Positions 37,059-46,646 of a stretch of DNA of 64,000 nucleotides are shown here, one piece after another. Source of the stretch: Ensifer adhaerens (GTDB lineage: Bacteria > Pseudomonadota > Alphaproteobacteria > Rhizobiales > Rhizobiaceae); NCBI RefSeq assembly GCF_028993555.1, contig NZ_CP118611.1, forward strand, positions 2,131,501-2,195,500, read 5' to 3'. Made by a program: the position numbers and the translations under genes. Each line of letters starts with the position of its first letter. The first letter of the stretch is position 1. Below the pieces are notes generated by a model. That model saw nothing but the letters and a program-made list of their open reading frames with translations. It made no database searches and was not told the DNA's origin.

Positions 37059-38272
37059 AGTCCCTTGATCCACTGCGTCAGTTGCAGATTGTGCCGGGAG
37101 ATGCGTACCTGCGCGGTCCGTCCCACCTGGCAAAAATTGCCGAAATCGGTGTTGAGTGCCGATGGGACAAGTTGAACGCGGATCCTGGCATCGCGCTCCT
37201 CGGCCTCCGGCTCCTTGGCAGCGAGATTGTCCTTCTCGACGACGGCGGACGAGCCTTTGACGGCCTGCACTTTCCCTTTGAAGACTTCGCTCCGGCCGAG
37301 GAGCCGAACCTCCGCTTCGCGGCCCGGATAGATCTCGTCGTAATCGACTTCGGGCACGAGAATGTCGACGAATAGTTCGCGGCAATCGAGGATACGCAAC
37401 AGCTCGTTGTTCAAGATGACATTGGAGCCGTTGACGACGTTCCGCGTCCAGACCACGCCGCTGAAGGGCGAGGTGATTTCTGCCAGTTCGAGACTGCGAA
37501 CACGCTTCTCCTCCTCGACCAGTTGTCGTTCAATCTGGTCGGCGCGCGTGCTGTTCTCGACAATCCGGGTGTTGATATCGTTTATGCGAACGATCACCTC
37601 GTCCTGACGCTGGCGCGAATAGGGTACGTCGTTTTGACCATCGCCGACGATGAATATGCCCTGACGCAGCGCCGTCAGCCGTTGTTCGAGCAGTTCGAGC
37701 GACAGGTTGCTGATCTCGACCTCGCCGCCCGTGGCAGCGCCTGCGGCCGCTGCCGCCTCGACCATCTTGCGCGTGAAGATCCCCTTGGATTCCAGCTCTT
37801 GCCGCCTGTCCAGATCTACCCTCGCAACGACGTCCTGCGCGCGTGACACTTCGACCCGCTTCTGCAGGATGCGAATTTCGCGTTCCAGACTGGCAATGGT
37901 GGCATTCTTGAAACTCTCAAGCCGATCGGCGAGCTGGTTGCGCAACGCCACGAGTTCGTCCCGTTCCCGCTCAAGTGCGGTCACCCGATCGGCCGCAGTC
38001 TTTCCTTCCGCCTGCAGCGAGGCAAGGATGGCCCGATTGACCCGATCATTGCGGATCGTCAGAAGTGTCTCGTTTTCGGAAACCGGCGTTCCGATCCGCG
38101 GCGGCGCCTGTCCGATTTCGCCGTCGATCGGGGCGTTGATGGGCGCAAAGCGTGCATTCACTGTGCCGTCGAGGCTGGTAAAGCCGGTCAATCCGGGCAG
38201 AAGCACGACGACGGCAAGCGTCAGAAGCAGGATGCCGACGGTGATGCGGGTGATGCGATGGTTCAGGAGCAT
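37040..38272 (-). CDS. bgsB: HlyD-type membrane fusion protein of a glucan synthase pair
   Basis: 410 aa. One N-terminal membrane helix (ITVGILLLTLAVVVLLPGL), then a periplasmic biotinyl-lipoyl-like strand (RIGTPVSENETLLTIRND), a long coiled-coil (residues about 90-270, LEREIRILQKRVEVSRAQDV) and a second lipoyl half with ITSPFSGVVWTRNVVNGSN. A C-terminal beta domain follows. In S. meliloti BgsB is such a protein required for mixed-linkage glucan export. First gene of the pair, 19-base overlap with the synthase. It should bridge the synthase across the periplasm. Confidence 0.85.
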   Translation of the reverse strand: MLLNHRITRITVGILLLTLAVVVLLPGLTGFTSLDGTVNARFAPINAPIDGEIGQAPPRIGTPVSENETLLTIRNDRVNRAILASLQAEGKTAADRVTALERERDELVALRNQLADRLESFKNATIASLEREIRILQKRVEVSRAQDVVARVDLDRRQELESKGIFTRKMVEAAAAAGAATGGEVEISNLSLELLEQRLTALRQGIFIVGDGQNDVPYSRQRQDEVIVRINDINTRIVENSTRADQIERQLVEEEKRVRSLELAEITSPFSGVVWTRNVVNGSNVILNNELLRILDCRELFVDILVPEVDYDEIYPGREAEVRLLGRSEVFKGKVQAVKGSSAVVEKDNLAAKEPEAEERDARIRVQLVPSALNTDFGNFCQVGRTAQVRISRHNLQLTQWIKGLWFNLF

Positions 38273-38534
38273 TCAAATCCTTCTCGCTCACTACCTTGCC
38301 GGGCGCGACAAGCGCCAGAGCGCATTCCCGATTCGGTCCATCGCCCCGGCTGCCGAAGAAGATTGGGCGCAAACGCGCAACGGACAACCCTTAGAAATTG
38401 GTGCTTTTTGCCATTCAGTTAACCAATTGCGAACGATCGCCGGCCCTGGACGCAAATGGTCGCCATGGTGACCCGGAACGGCCGGGACGACCATGGCAGC
38501 GCAAGCGGGTGGGCGCTACAGTGGAAGAGAAGCT

Positions 38535-39428
38535 TCAGGCGGGCGATTTTGACGGCAACGTCACCTGGCAGACCATGGCGAGCAAAATGACTGCGCAGCC
38601 CAGGATCTGCGAAAGGCTCAGCGGCGTCCCGAGAAATGCCAGCGTGAAGAGCAGCACCCAGACCGGTTCGCAGCACATGATGACCGACGCCCTTGCCGCA
38701 GAGATCATCTGCTGCCCGCGAAACTGGAGAACGAAACGCAGGCAGGTCGAGATCAGGATGCTTGCCAGATACCAACCCCAGACCTCTACCGAGGGAACTG
38801 CAGTCGGCATGTCTTCTGCAAGCAATGAAACCGCCAGGATGACCACACCCGAGACCACCAGTTGGATGGCGGCCGCAGCCACTGCGCCGACCTCCATGGA
38901 GTTGCGCTTGACGAGCGCAATGCTCGCCGCCCAGAGCAACGCCGAGACAGCGAAATAGATATGGGCGGCCTCGACGCGTGCGCCGGGCCCAAGAAACAGA
39001 AGAGCCATTCCCGCAAGCGCAACCGCGATTGAGATCCAAAGCCTTTTCCCGACCGGCCAGCCGAAAAGGAGCAAGCCGAAAACCGGCACCAGCAGGTTGC
39101 CGGTCGAGGAAATGAAAGCCGCAACACCGGGATTGGTCGTGTGTTTCAGGCCGAAGATCCAGGCCATCATCGCGACTGCAAAGGCAAATGCACCGGGGAG
39201 CAGCAATCGCACCGCCTTTGCGATATCCGCGAAGGTCGTGAACTTGGCCATCAGACCGATCAGCAGTCCGGCGATGACAAAACGGCTGCCGAGGAAGAGG
39301 AGCGGCGGCAACTCGGCAAGCGCGTGGATTGAAAACAGCCATCCGGCGCCGGCCACAAAGGCAGCGGTCGCGATCTGGAGATCGGCAATCGGCTGGGAAG
39401 AGCGCTGCGCGGAGTGATCAGAGGACAT
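38535..39428 (-). CDS. DMT superfamily (EamA) transporter
   Basis: 297 aa with ten hydrophobic helices in two EamA halves. Typical patterns are FIAGLLIGLMAKF, the mid-protein GVAAFISSTGNLLVPVFGLLLFGWP and the second-half RASVIMCCEPVWVLLFTLAFLG. These are inner-membrane exporters of metabolites or amino acids; this one has no assigned substrate. Standing alone between the bgsB-like gene and a solitary binding-protein gene, same strand as both; 131 bases separate it from the latter. Confidence 0.92.
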   Translation of the reverse strand: MSSDHSAQRSSQPIADLQIATAAFVAGAGWLFSIHALAELPPLLFLGSRFVIAGLLIGLMAKFTTFADIAKAVRLLLPGAFAFAVAMMAWIFGLKHTTNPGVAAFISSTGNLLVPVFGLLLFGWPVGKRLWISIAVALAGMALLFLGPGARVEAAHIYFAVSALLWAASIALVKRNSMEVGAVAAAAIQLVVSGVVILAVSLLAEDMPTAVPSVEVWGWYLASILISTCLRFVLQFRGQQMISAARASVIMCCEPVWVLLFTLAFLGTPLSLSQILGCAVILLAMVCQVTLPSKSPA

Positions 39429-39559
39429 CTATTCGGACACGAGAGGCTTCGGCAGGCCGGAGATGGCGGCCTGCCGGCTTCTGTATCAGTTGAAACTCGG
39501 GTCTACCATAATCGTCAATCGATCATGGCAATCCAGGATTGTGAAGACTAGCGCCCCGG

Positions 39560-40489
39560 CTATTGGTTCGCCTTTGCATAGTCCTTCATGTTTTCGGGCG
39601 TCACCAGTTCGAACGGAACCCAGATCTGGCGCTCCGTCTTCTCCTCACGCGCCAGAGCGACGGCTGCGTCCATCGCCGTTGCACCCTGCGCGATTGCGTT
39701 CTGGAAGACGGTGACATCGAGGTCGCCGGCGGCCATGGCGGCGAGGCCGTCGGGCGTGGCGTCGACGCCGCCGACCACGACCTTCGACATGTCCGTGCCC
39801 GCCGCCTTCATCGCCTGGATCGCGCCGATCGCCATCTCGTCATTGTTGGCGATGACGGCATCGAATTGCCGTCCGGTCGAAAGCCAGTTGGTCATGATGT
39901 TGGTGGCTTCGAGCCGATCCCAGTTGGCGCTCTGCTCCTCGATCACGCTCATGCCCTTGCATTCGTCGGTCGCGATCACGTCGTGAATATCCTTCGTGCG
40001 GGTCAGCGACGAATGATTGTTGAGTGGCCCCATCAGCACATAGACCGCCCCCTTGCCACCGAGCAGACGGCAGACTTCCTTCGTTTCCAGCGTTCCAGAG
40101 TCCACTTCGTTGGAGCCAACGAAAGCGGCGGTTTCGGGAAGGCTGTCAACATCGGCCGGCGGATGGTTGGCGTAGACGATCGGGATCCCGGCAGCGCTCG
40201 CCATCTTCGTCAGCGCCGGCGTGCTGTCGCCGTCGACGGCAACCACGACGATCGCATCGACGCCGGAGGAAATGAAGTTCTGCACCTGGTCCATCTGCTT
40301 GCTGGGATCGTTCTGGGCATCTTCGACCTGAACAGAAACACCATCCAGCTTGGCAGCACGATCCTCCATCCCCTGGCGCAGGATGGTCAGGAATGCGCTG
40401 TCGGAACGCGCGATGGTGATGCCGATATTCTCGGCATGAGCCGTGCCGGCCAGCAGGACCGACATGGCGGCAAACAACAAATTCCTCAT
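39560..40489 (-). CDS. Sugar ABC transporter substrate-binding protein (RbsB family), no partner genes
   Basis: 309 aa periplasmic type I binding protein. The signal peptide is MRNLLFAAMSVLLAGTAHA, cleaved before ENIGITIARSD. The fold is shown by IVVVAVDGDSTPAL, VYVLMGPLNNHSS and AVIANNDEMAIGAIQAM, then VVVGGVDATPDGL as in ribose/inositol-binding proteins. The ATG at 40487-40489 has GGGGAG upstream; an earlier in-frame ATG adds 16 implausible residues. No permease or ATPase is adjacent, so its transporter is encoded elsewhere, or it serves as a chemosensory receptor. Confidence 0.92.
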   Translation of the reverse strand: MRNLLFAAMSVLLAGTAHAENIGITIARSDSAFLTILRQGMEDRAAKLDGVSVQVEDAQNDPSKQMDQVQNFISSGVDAIVVVAVDGDSTPALTKMASAAGIPIVYANHPPADVDSLPETAAFVGSNEVDSGTLETKEVCRLLGGKGAVYVLMGPLNNHSSLTRTKDIHDVIATDECKGMSVIEEQSANWDRLEATNIMTNWLSTGRQFDAVIANNDEMAIGAIQAMKAAGTDMSKVVVGGVDATPDGLAAMAAGDLDVTVFQNAIAQGATAMDAAVALAREEKTERQIWVPFELVTPENMKDYAKANQ

Positions 40490-40800
40490 TCGGAAACTCC
40501 CCAGGAACGATGATCCGTTCAGTATAATGGAATACACGTTCTAATTAATGTCAACAATGAAATGATCATTTCGCCAACGCCTGTTCTGCGCTTACCCTTC
40601 TAAACTCAGGATATTCTACGTGCATAAATATGATAGACTCTACTATTGCGTGTATCAATTCGAAACAGCGGCGAACTGCGATCCCCTGTCAGAACGTGGT
40701 CAGCCTGAGCACGCCTCGAAATACCGGCGGACTGCCGGAACCTGCCCAGTGACATCATCCCTTCAACCTACGCAGCCGAAGCTGCCGACAGGAGGCCTAC
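40490..40800. other. Divergent intergenic region, no gene seen
   Basis: It separates the minus-strand binding-protein gene and the plus-strand papain-like gene. Bases about 40520-40670 are AT-rich and must contain the binding-protein promoter. The last bases carry AGGAGGCC ahead of the ATG at 40801. No RNA gene or repeat is recognised. Confidence 0.55.
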
Positions 40801-41598
40801 ATGTCCGTGCATGAAGCAATTCTCGATCTCGGCTATGACCCCACCACCACAGAGGATGGCCCGCTTGTCCGGCCACGGGTGCCCGCGGCGCTGCCGACCG
40901 CGGCGACCGTCGACCCGCAATACCTCCCGCCCCCGAAGGCGCAAGGGACGCCACGCCACGTCGGCAGCCCCGGGAGCTGTGCCGCCTGGGCTTCCACCTA
41001 TGGGCTCGCCACCTACACGGCGGCCGCAGCGGCGAGCCAGTCCCCATCGAACACGGCACTGCAGGCAAGCCCGGCCCATATCTATATCGAGGTCATGAAG
41101 AGCTACGGCCAAAAGGGCTGCGCAGGATCCCGGCTTGCATCCTATCTCAATCTGCTCAAGCAAAGCGGAACGCCGAACTGGCAGAACGCCCCCTATTATC
41201 CGAACTGCCCCGAGCTCTGGTCGAGCTACAATCCCGACGCGGCAGCCGACGCCAGCTTCCAGATCCAGGACTGGGCGATCGTCGAAACCAGTGATCTCGA
41301 CGCGATCAAGGCAATCATCGCTGCGGGCGGCGCGCTCTGCTACGGCACCTCGCTCAACGATGGCTTCATGAAATACGAAGGCCCCGGCCCGATGACCGGC
41401 CCCCTCAACAAGGTCCCCAATGTCGGCCATTGCATGCTGATCATCGGCTACGACGACGAGCAGCAGGCGATCCTTATCCAAAACAGCTTCGGAGAGGAGT
41501 GGGGTTGCGAGTGGAACGGACGCCACGGCTACATCTGGATGAGCTATGAGCTGTTCCAATATCTGGCTCAGGGCCAGGCCATGTATGTCACGACCTGA
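40801..41598 (+). CDS. Papain-like cysteine peptidase (C1 family-like)
   Basis: 265 aa, start at ATG after AGGAGGCC. The catalytic triad of the C1 fold is readable: Cys60 in GSPGSCAAWAS, His210 in GHCMLIIGYDD and Asn228 in IQNSFGEEWG, spaced like papain. The Gln normally six residues before the Cys (oxyanion hole) is Val54, so activity is uncertain. The C-terminal YIWMSYELFQ matches the papain end. There is no signal peptide and no inhibitory prodomain, only about 50 N-terminal residues. A solitary gene convergent with the RND operon. It may act on intracellular or type-specific exported targets; the role is unknown. Confidence 0.85.
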   Translation: MSVHEAILDLGYDPTTTEDGPLVRPRVPAALPTAATVDPQYLPPPKAQGTPRHVGSPGSCAAWASTYGLATYTAAAAASQSPSNTALQASPAHIYIEVMKSYGQKGCAGSRLASYLNLLKQSGTPNWQNAPYYPNCPELWSSYNPDAAADASFQIQDWAIVETSDLDAIKAIIAAGGALCYGTSLNDGFMKYEGPGPMTGPLNKVPNVGHCMLIIGYDDEQQAILIQNSFGEEWGCEWNGRHGYIWMSYELFQYLAQGQAMYVTT

Positions 41599-41641
41599 CC
41601 CCAAGCGGTTCTAGCCCGAATTCGCTTTGAAGGCCGTGGCG

Positions 41642-44600
41642 TTACTCCGCCGCCACGGCCGGCGGATAAGCGAGCGGCTCCTCGACTTCGGCATCCGCAT
41701 CGACCTCTTCCGCCTTGTCCGGCTCGGTCGTGCTCTTCTTGGGCTCACGCCCGAAGAAGAGTGCGTAGCCGGCGGGCAGCACCAGAATGGTCAACACCGT
41801 CGCGACCAGGATGCCGCCCATCATGGCGTAGGCGAGCGGTCCCCAGAAGACGCCGCGCGAGATCGGGATCAGCGCCAGCACCGCCGTCAGCGCCGTCAGC
41901 GTGATCGGGCGGAAGCGTCGCACGGCTGATCCGATGATCGCCTCGGCCCGGTCCATGCCGGCGGCGATGTCCTGGTCGATCTGGTCGACGAGGATGATCG
42001 AATTGCGCATGATGATGCCGAGCAGCGCGATGACGCCGAGGATCGCGACGAAACCGAAGGGCGCGCCACTGATCAGAAGCGCGGCCGCGGCACCGATGAT
42101 GCCGAGCGGACCGGTGGCAAGCACCAGCATCGCCTTGCCGAAATGCTGAAGCTGGATCATCAGCAGAACGACGATGACGCCGAGCATGATCGGTGCCTTG
42201 GCGGCGATCGAAGCCTGGCTTTCGGCTGAATCCTCGGCCCCGCCCTGAATGCTGATGCTGTAGCCGGCAGGCAGGCTGTCACGCAGCGTCTGCATCTCTC
42301 CAAACATCTTCATCGCCACATCGTTTGGCTGCACGCCATCCGGCAGGGTTCCGCGCACGGTTATCGTCGGCAGGCGGTCGCGCCGCCATTCGATGCCTTG
42401 TTCGAGCACCGGCACCACCTTGGCAACCTGTGACAGCGGGACAAAGCCGCCGAAGTCGGTCGGGATATAGATGGAATCGACGGAGCTCAGCAGCTTGCGG
42501 CTGTCCGACGGCTCGCGCGCAACGATCGCCACGGTCTCCTCGCCATCGCGGAAGTTGTCGAGCGGTGCGCCGGTCACGCTTGCCTGCAGTATCTGACGGA
42601 TGCGCTGCGAGGTCACACCGAGGGCACGGGCGCGATCCTGGTCGATCACCAGTTTCATTCCCGGGACAGGCTCCAGCCAGTCGTCGTGAACCGCACCCAA
42701 CAACGGGTTCTCGTGGAACTTGGCCTTCACCCGGTCGGCGATACGCCTGACCTCTTCGCGGTCCGGTCCCATGACGCGCATCTGTACGGGCCAACCGGTG
42801 GGCGGCCCCAGGAACAGGCGGTCGACCTTGGCGCGGATCGACGGGAAGTCGCTCGCGAGGATCGCGCGCATCTTTGCAATCAGCCGTTCGCGCGCCGGTT
42901 CGTCCTTGGCCATGACAAGAAGCTGGGCAAAGTTCGGATTGCGCAGCTGCTGGTCGAGCGGCAGGAAGAAGCGGGGTGCACCTTCGCCGATATAGGTGGC
43001 GATGAAGCGCTTGTCCTCGTCGTCCATCATGCGGGCTTCGAGTGCCTTGGCCTGCCTTTCGACCTCCTTGATGCTCGTGCCTTCAGGCAGCCAGAGATCG
43101 ACGAGAATTTCCGGCCGCGACGATTGCGGGAAGAAGTTCTTCGGGATGAACTGGAAGGCCCAGAGGCTGACAAGGAAGAGGACAAGCGTCGTCGAGAGAA
43201 CGATGACGCGATGGCGCACGGCCCAGGCCACAGTCGAACGCAGATGACTATAGAAGCGCGTGTCGAAGACGTCATGATGGCTGCCGGCATGGCTGCGCTG
43301 CTTCAAGAGCATATTGCCGAGCCAGGGGGTGAAATAGACCGCGACGAACCACGAGACCACGAGGGCGATGCCGACCACATAGAACAGCGAGCGCACATAT
43401 TCGCCGGCGGTCGAGGCCGCAAAGCCGACAGGAATGAAGCCCGCGGTGGTGATCAGCGTGCCGGTCAGCATCGGGAAGGCGGTGGAGGTATAGGCGAAGC
43501 TCGCCGCCTCGACCTTGACGAGCCCCTCTTCCAGCTTCCGTTCCATCATCTCGACGACGATCATGGCGTCGTCGACCAGAAGGCCGAGCGCGATGATCAG
43601 GGCACCGAGCGAGATGCGCTGCAGATCGATGCCAAGCTCGTACATGATGGCGAAGGTGGCGGCCAACACCAGCGGAATGGTGATCGCGATCACCAGGCCC
43701 GAGCGCCAGCCGATCGACAGGAACGACACGACGAGCACGATCGCCAAGGCCTCACCGAGCGCCTTCATGAACTCGCCGACCGCTTCCTTGACCACCTCTG
43801 GCTGGTTGGACACCTGGTCGACATTGACACCATAGGGCAAGGACGCCTCGAAGCGCCGATAGGTCTCCTCCACCGCCTTGCCGACATCCGTCACCTTGAA
43901 GCCCTTGGCCATGACGACGCCGATCTGCACGCTGTCCTGGCCGTTGAAGCGGAACTTGCGTGAATAGGGATCTTCGAGCCCCGAGCTCACGGTCGCGATA
44001 TCGCCGAGGCGGGTGACCTGGCCGCCGGCACGAAGCCGGAGGTTCTTCAGGTCCTCGACCTTGTCCAGGCCGCCTTCGACCGAGATGCGCACCGAGCGCG
44101 AGCCGGTGTCGACGGAACCCGCGGGATCGATATTGTTCTGGCCCGCAATGGTGCTGCGCAGATCGCTCAGCGTCAGCCCGCGTTCGGCGAGGACCTTGGA
44201 GGAAACGTCGATAAAGATCTTCTGCGGCTGGTCACCGATGATGACAGCCTTTTCGACGCCCGGCGTCGTCAGGAGCATGTCGCGCGCCTGGATCGCGAAT
44301 TTCTTCAGCTCGGGATAGCTGAAGCCCTCGCCACTCAGCGAATTGAGGGTGATGAAGGTGTCGCCGAACTCGTCGTTGAAGTACGGCCCGAGCAAGCCCT
44401 CCGGCAACTCGCTGGAGATGTCGCCGACCTTCTTGCGGACCTGATAGAAGGCATCCGCCACCTGCTCTGCATTGGTGTCTCCTTCGACCTGCAGCGTGAT
44501 GATCGCACTGCCGGCGCGGGTATAGGAGCGCACGAAATCGAGGTGTGGCGTTTCCTGCAACTTGCGCTCGATCTTGTTGACGACCTGGTCCTGCATCTCC

Positions 44601-44803
44601 TCGATCGAGGCGCCGGGCCAGAAGGCCTGTACGACCATGACGCGGAAGGTGAAGTCCGGATCTTCCTTCTGCCCCATGCGCATCAGGCCGAAGGCACCGG
44701 CGAGAATGATGAGGCCGAACAGGAACCGCGCCATGCTCGGATGCGCGATCGCCCAGCGCGAAAGGTTGAAGGGCCGCTTTTCTTCGGAAGAGGAGGTCGT
44801 CAT
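41642..44803 (-). CDS. RND efflux pump inner-membrane transporter
   Basis: 1053 aa, a full-length AcrB-type antiporter with 12 helices and two large periplasmic loops. The proton-relay pair in helix 4 reads GLLVDDAMIVVEM. The porter region includes YTRAGSAIITLQVEGD and PEGTSIKEVERQ. The cytosolic N-terminus (MTTSSSEEKRPFNLSRWAI) is normal. Last gene of the TetR-MFP-RND operon, 27 bases after the adaptor gene. No outer-membrane channel gene follows, so a TolC-like protein from elsewhere is needed. Exported compounds unknown. Confidence 0.95.
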   Translation of the reverse strand: MTTSSSEEKRPFNLSRWAIAHPSMARFLFGLIILAGAFGLMRMGQKEDPDFTFRVMVVQAFWPGASIEEMQDQVVNKIERKLQETPHLDFVRSYTRAGSAIITLQVEGDTNAEQVADAFYQVRKKVGDISSELPEGLLGPYFNDEFGDTFITLNSLSGEGFSYPELKKFAIQARDMLLTTPGVEKAVIIGDQPQKIFIDVSSKVLAERGLTLSDLRSTIAGQNNIDPAGSVDTGSRSVRISVEGGLDKVEDLKNLRLRAGGQVTRLGDIATVSSGLEDPYSRKFRFNGQDSVQIGVVMAKGFKVTDVGKAVEETYRRFEASLPYGVNVDQVSNQPEVVKEAVGEFMKALGEALAIVLVVSFLSIGWRSGLVIAITIPLVLAATFAIMYELGIDLQRISLGALIIALGLLVDDAMIVVEMMERKLEEGLVKVEAASFAYTSTAFPMLTGTLITTAGFIPVGFAASTAGEYVRSLFYVVGIALVVSWFVAVYFTPWLGNMLLKQRSHAGSHHDVFDTRFYSHLRSTVAWAVRHRVIVLSTTLVLFLVSLWAFQFIPKNFFPQSSRPEILVDLWLPEGTSIKEVERQAKALEARMMDDEDKRFIATYIGEGAPRFFLPLDQQLRNPNFAQLLVMAKDEPARERLIAKMRAILASDFPSIRAKVDRLFLGPPTGWPVQMRVMGPDREEVRRIADRVKAKFHENPLLGAVHDDWLEPVPGMKLVIDQDRARALGVTSQRIRQILQASVTGAPLDNFRDGEETVAIVAREPSDSRKLLSSVDSIYIPTDFGGFVPLSQVAKVVPVLEQGIEWRRDRLPTITVRGTLPDGVQPNDVAMKMFGEMQTLRDSLPAGYSISIQGGAEDSAESQASIAAKAPIMLGVIVVLLMIQLQHFGKAMLVLATGPLGIIGAAAALLISGAPFGFVAILGVIALLGIIMRNSIILVDQIDQDIAAGMDRAEAIIGSAVRRFRPITLTALTAVLALIPISRGVFWGPLAYAMMGGILVATVLTILVLPAGYALFFGREPKKSTTEPDKAEEVDADAEVEEPLAYPPAVAAE

Positions 44804-44830
44804 CGGCTCGGTTCCGCTATTCTGGTGACG

Positions 44831-45976
44831 TCAGCGCACAACGGTTTCGGCTGCGGCAGCAGCCTGGTGCGTCGTATCGTTGGAGATCGTCACCTTGAGA
44901 TCGTCCGTCATGAACTGCGTTCCGGCGGCAACCACGAGATCGCCGACATTGAGGCCTTCGGTGATCCGCACACCATCGCTGGTGAAGTCTGCAAGCGTGA
45001 CGGGACGGCTGCGGACGGTTTCCGTACCGCGGTCGACGACCCAGACGATCGGATAGCCATCCTTCTCCGCCAGCGCACTCAAGGGCACGGAGACAAACGA
45101 CACACCATTGCCTGCCGATGCCTCGACGGTCGCAGTCATGCCGAGCAGGACCCGCGAGTCGTTTGGCAAGCTGACGCGTACCGAGAAGGTGCGCGATTGC
45201 TGGTCGGCGCTGCCGGCGACTTCGCGCACCGTGCCGTCCAGCGACAGAGCCGCGTCGGACCAGATCCCGACCTTCACCGGCAGTCCAGCCCTGAAATTGC
45301 TGATTTCCGTTTCGGGGACCGCGACCTGGACTTCCTTTTCGCCTTCGACTGCGACGGTGGCGACGGGCGTGCCGGAACCGACGACCTGGCCAACGTCGGC
45401 GTTGATCGAGGTCACGATGCCCGGCCGGTCAGCAGCGAGGCTCGTATAGACGACCTGGTTCTTCGCCTGCGACAGTGCAGACTTCGCAGCATCGCGCGTG
45501 GCCACTGCCTGGTTGTAGCTGAGCACCGCCTGGTCGAACTGGGCCTGCGAGGCGAATTTCCTGGCAAGCAGCTGCTTGGCGCGGTCGCGCACGAGCTCGA
45601 CCGTTTCGACCTGACGCTCGGCCGCTTCCAGATTGGCGGATGCGCTGCGCACGGCAAGCTCGTAGTCGGTGGGGTCGATGCGGGCGAGAAGATCGCCAAC
45701 CTTGACGCGGTCACCGACATTGACGATGCGCTCGACAATCTTGCCGCTGACGCGGAAGCCGAGGTTCATCTCCGTCCGTGCCCGAACGGCGCCGGAATAG
45801 CTGAGCTGGCGTACATTGTCGGCCTGGGCGATCTCGACGACCTTGACCGGGCGCACGACGCCAACGGCTTCGGACTTTTCTTCCGAGCAGGCGGCAAGCG
45901 CCGCCGAGAGGGTCGAAATCAGCGCAATGGTGGCAATGAATGAAATACGGCGGCGAAATTCAATCGGCATAAACAT
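44831..45976 (-). CDS. RND efflux periplasmic adaptor lipoprotein
   Basis: 381 aa membrane-fusion subunit. A lipobox LAAC (SAALAACSEE, Cys near residue 30) marks a lipoprotein. The lipoyl halves are seen in VRARTEMNLGFRVSG and ITSINADVGQVVGSGTPV, separated by an alpha-hairpin (ANLEAAERQVETVELVRDRA). The C-terminal beta barrel follows. The ATG at 45974-45976 has AGGAG eight bases upstream; an ATG two codons later also exists. It couples the pump to the outer-membrane channel. Regulated together with the pump by the TetR gene 53 bases upstream. Confidence 0.94.
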   Translation of the reverse strand: MFMPIEFRRRISFIATIALISTLSAALAACSEEKSEAVGVVRPVKVVEIAQADNVRQLSYSGAVRARTEMNLGFRVSGKIVERIVNVGDRVKVGDLLARIDPTDYELAVRSASANLEAAERQVETVELVRDRAKQLLARKFASQAQFDQAVLSYNQAVATRDAAKSALSQAKNQVVYTSLAADRPGIVTSINADVGQVVGSGTPVATVAVEGEKEVQVAVPETEISNFRAGLPVKVGIWSDAALSLDGTVREVAGSADQQSRTFSVRVSLPNDSRVLLGMTATVEASAGNGVSFVSVPLSALAEKDGYPIVWVVDRGTETVRSRPVTLADFTSDGVRITEGLNVGDLVVAAGTQFMTDDLKVTISNDTTHQAAAAAETVVR

Positions 45977-46029
45977 AGTTGCACTCCTGAAAATAGATCG
46001 ACGCCGCATTGGCGCCGGAAGCAGCCCGG

Positions 46030-46638
46030 CTAAACCTTCAGTCCCTTGATCGCGAACTCGACCAGCTCTTCCGGTGCCGCGCGGTTTGTCTTGCTGAGAC
46101 ACTGGGCAACCATTTGCGGATGACAGAGCGTGACGGTCGCTGCACCGAAACAGCGCGACGCCGCATCGGCGTCCTGTTCCGGGAACTCGCCGGCGGCAAT
46201 CCCCTCGCGAATGACGTCGGCGAGCAGCGCATCGATCCTGTCGATATGCTTGTCGATGACGTGCCATTCGCGTTCGATGGCAACGACCACCATCTCATGC
46301 ACCTTCGTGTCGTCGAGCATGAGCTCGACAGTCATCTGATGCTGCGCGTGAATGTAGCGGCGCAGCCGCTCGGTGGCACTCAGGGGCAAGGCACAGATCT
46401 CCTGAGCCATCTGGTAGCTGGCCGCGAGCATGCGGCCGCACAGCGCCTGGTGGATCTCCGTTTTCGAGGCGAAGAACCGGTAGATATTTGCCGGCGACAT
46501 GCCGAGTTCCTTGGCGATATCGGCGACGTTGGTCTTGCTGTAGCCGAAATGCCGAAACAGCCGCTCCGCGGCGTCAAGGATCCGCGTGATGTTGTCCTGG
46601 CGCGTCTGATCCACGACGATATCGTTGCTTGCCGGCAT
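46030..46638 (-). CDS. TetR family repressor of the RND operon
   Basis: 202 aa. HTH: ITRILDAAERLFRHFGYSKTNVADIAKELGMSPANIYRFFASKTEI, a classical TetR N-terminal domain. The C-terminal ligand domain resembles AcrR-type efflux repressors in length. First gene of the operon with the RND adaptor and pump downstream. Its own promoter is covered by a 50-base inverted repeat, so autorepression and pump repression are expected, relieved by the pump substrate. Confidence 0.94.
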   Translation of the reverse strand: MPASNDIVVDQTRQDNITRILDAAERLFRHFGYSKTNVADIAKELGMSPANIYRFFASKTEIHQALCGRMLAASYQMAQEICALPLSATERLRRYIHAQHQMTVELMLDDTKVHEMVVVAIEREWHVIDKHIDRIDALLADVIREGIAAGEFPEQDADAASRCFGAATVTLCHPQMVAQCLSKTNRAAPEELVEFAIKGLKV

Positions 46639-46646
46639 TGCTTGCC

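Noticed and set aside
42686..45943. Long plus-strand frames of 425 and 466 codons over the RND pump and adaptor genes
   Set aside because: Antisense shadows of a GC-rich coding strand; the minus strand carries intact pump and adaptor motifs.
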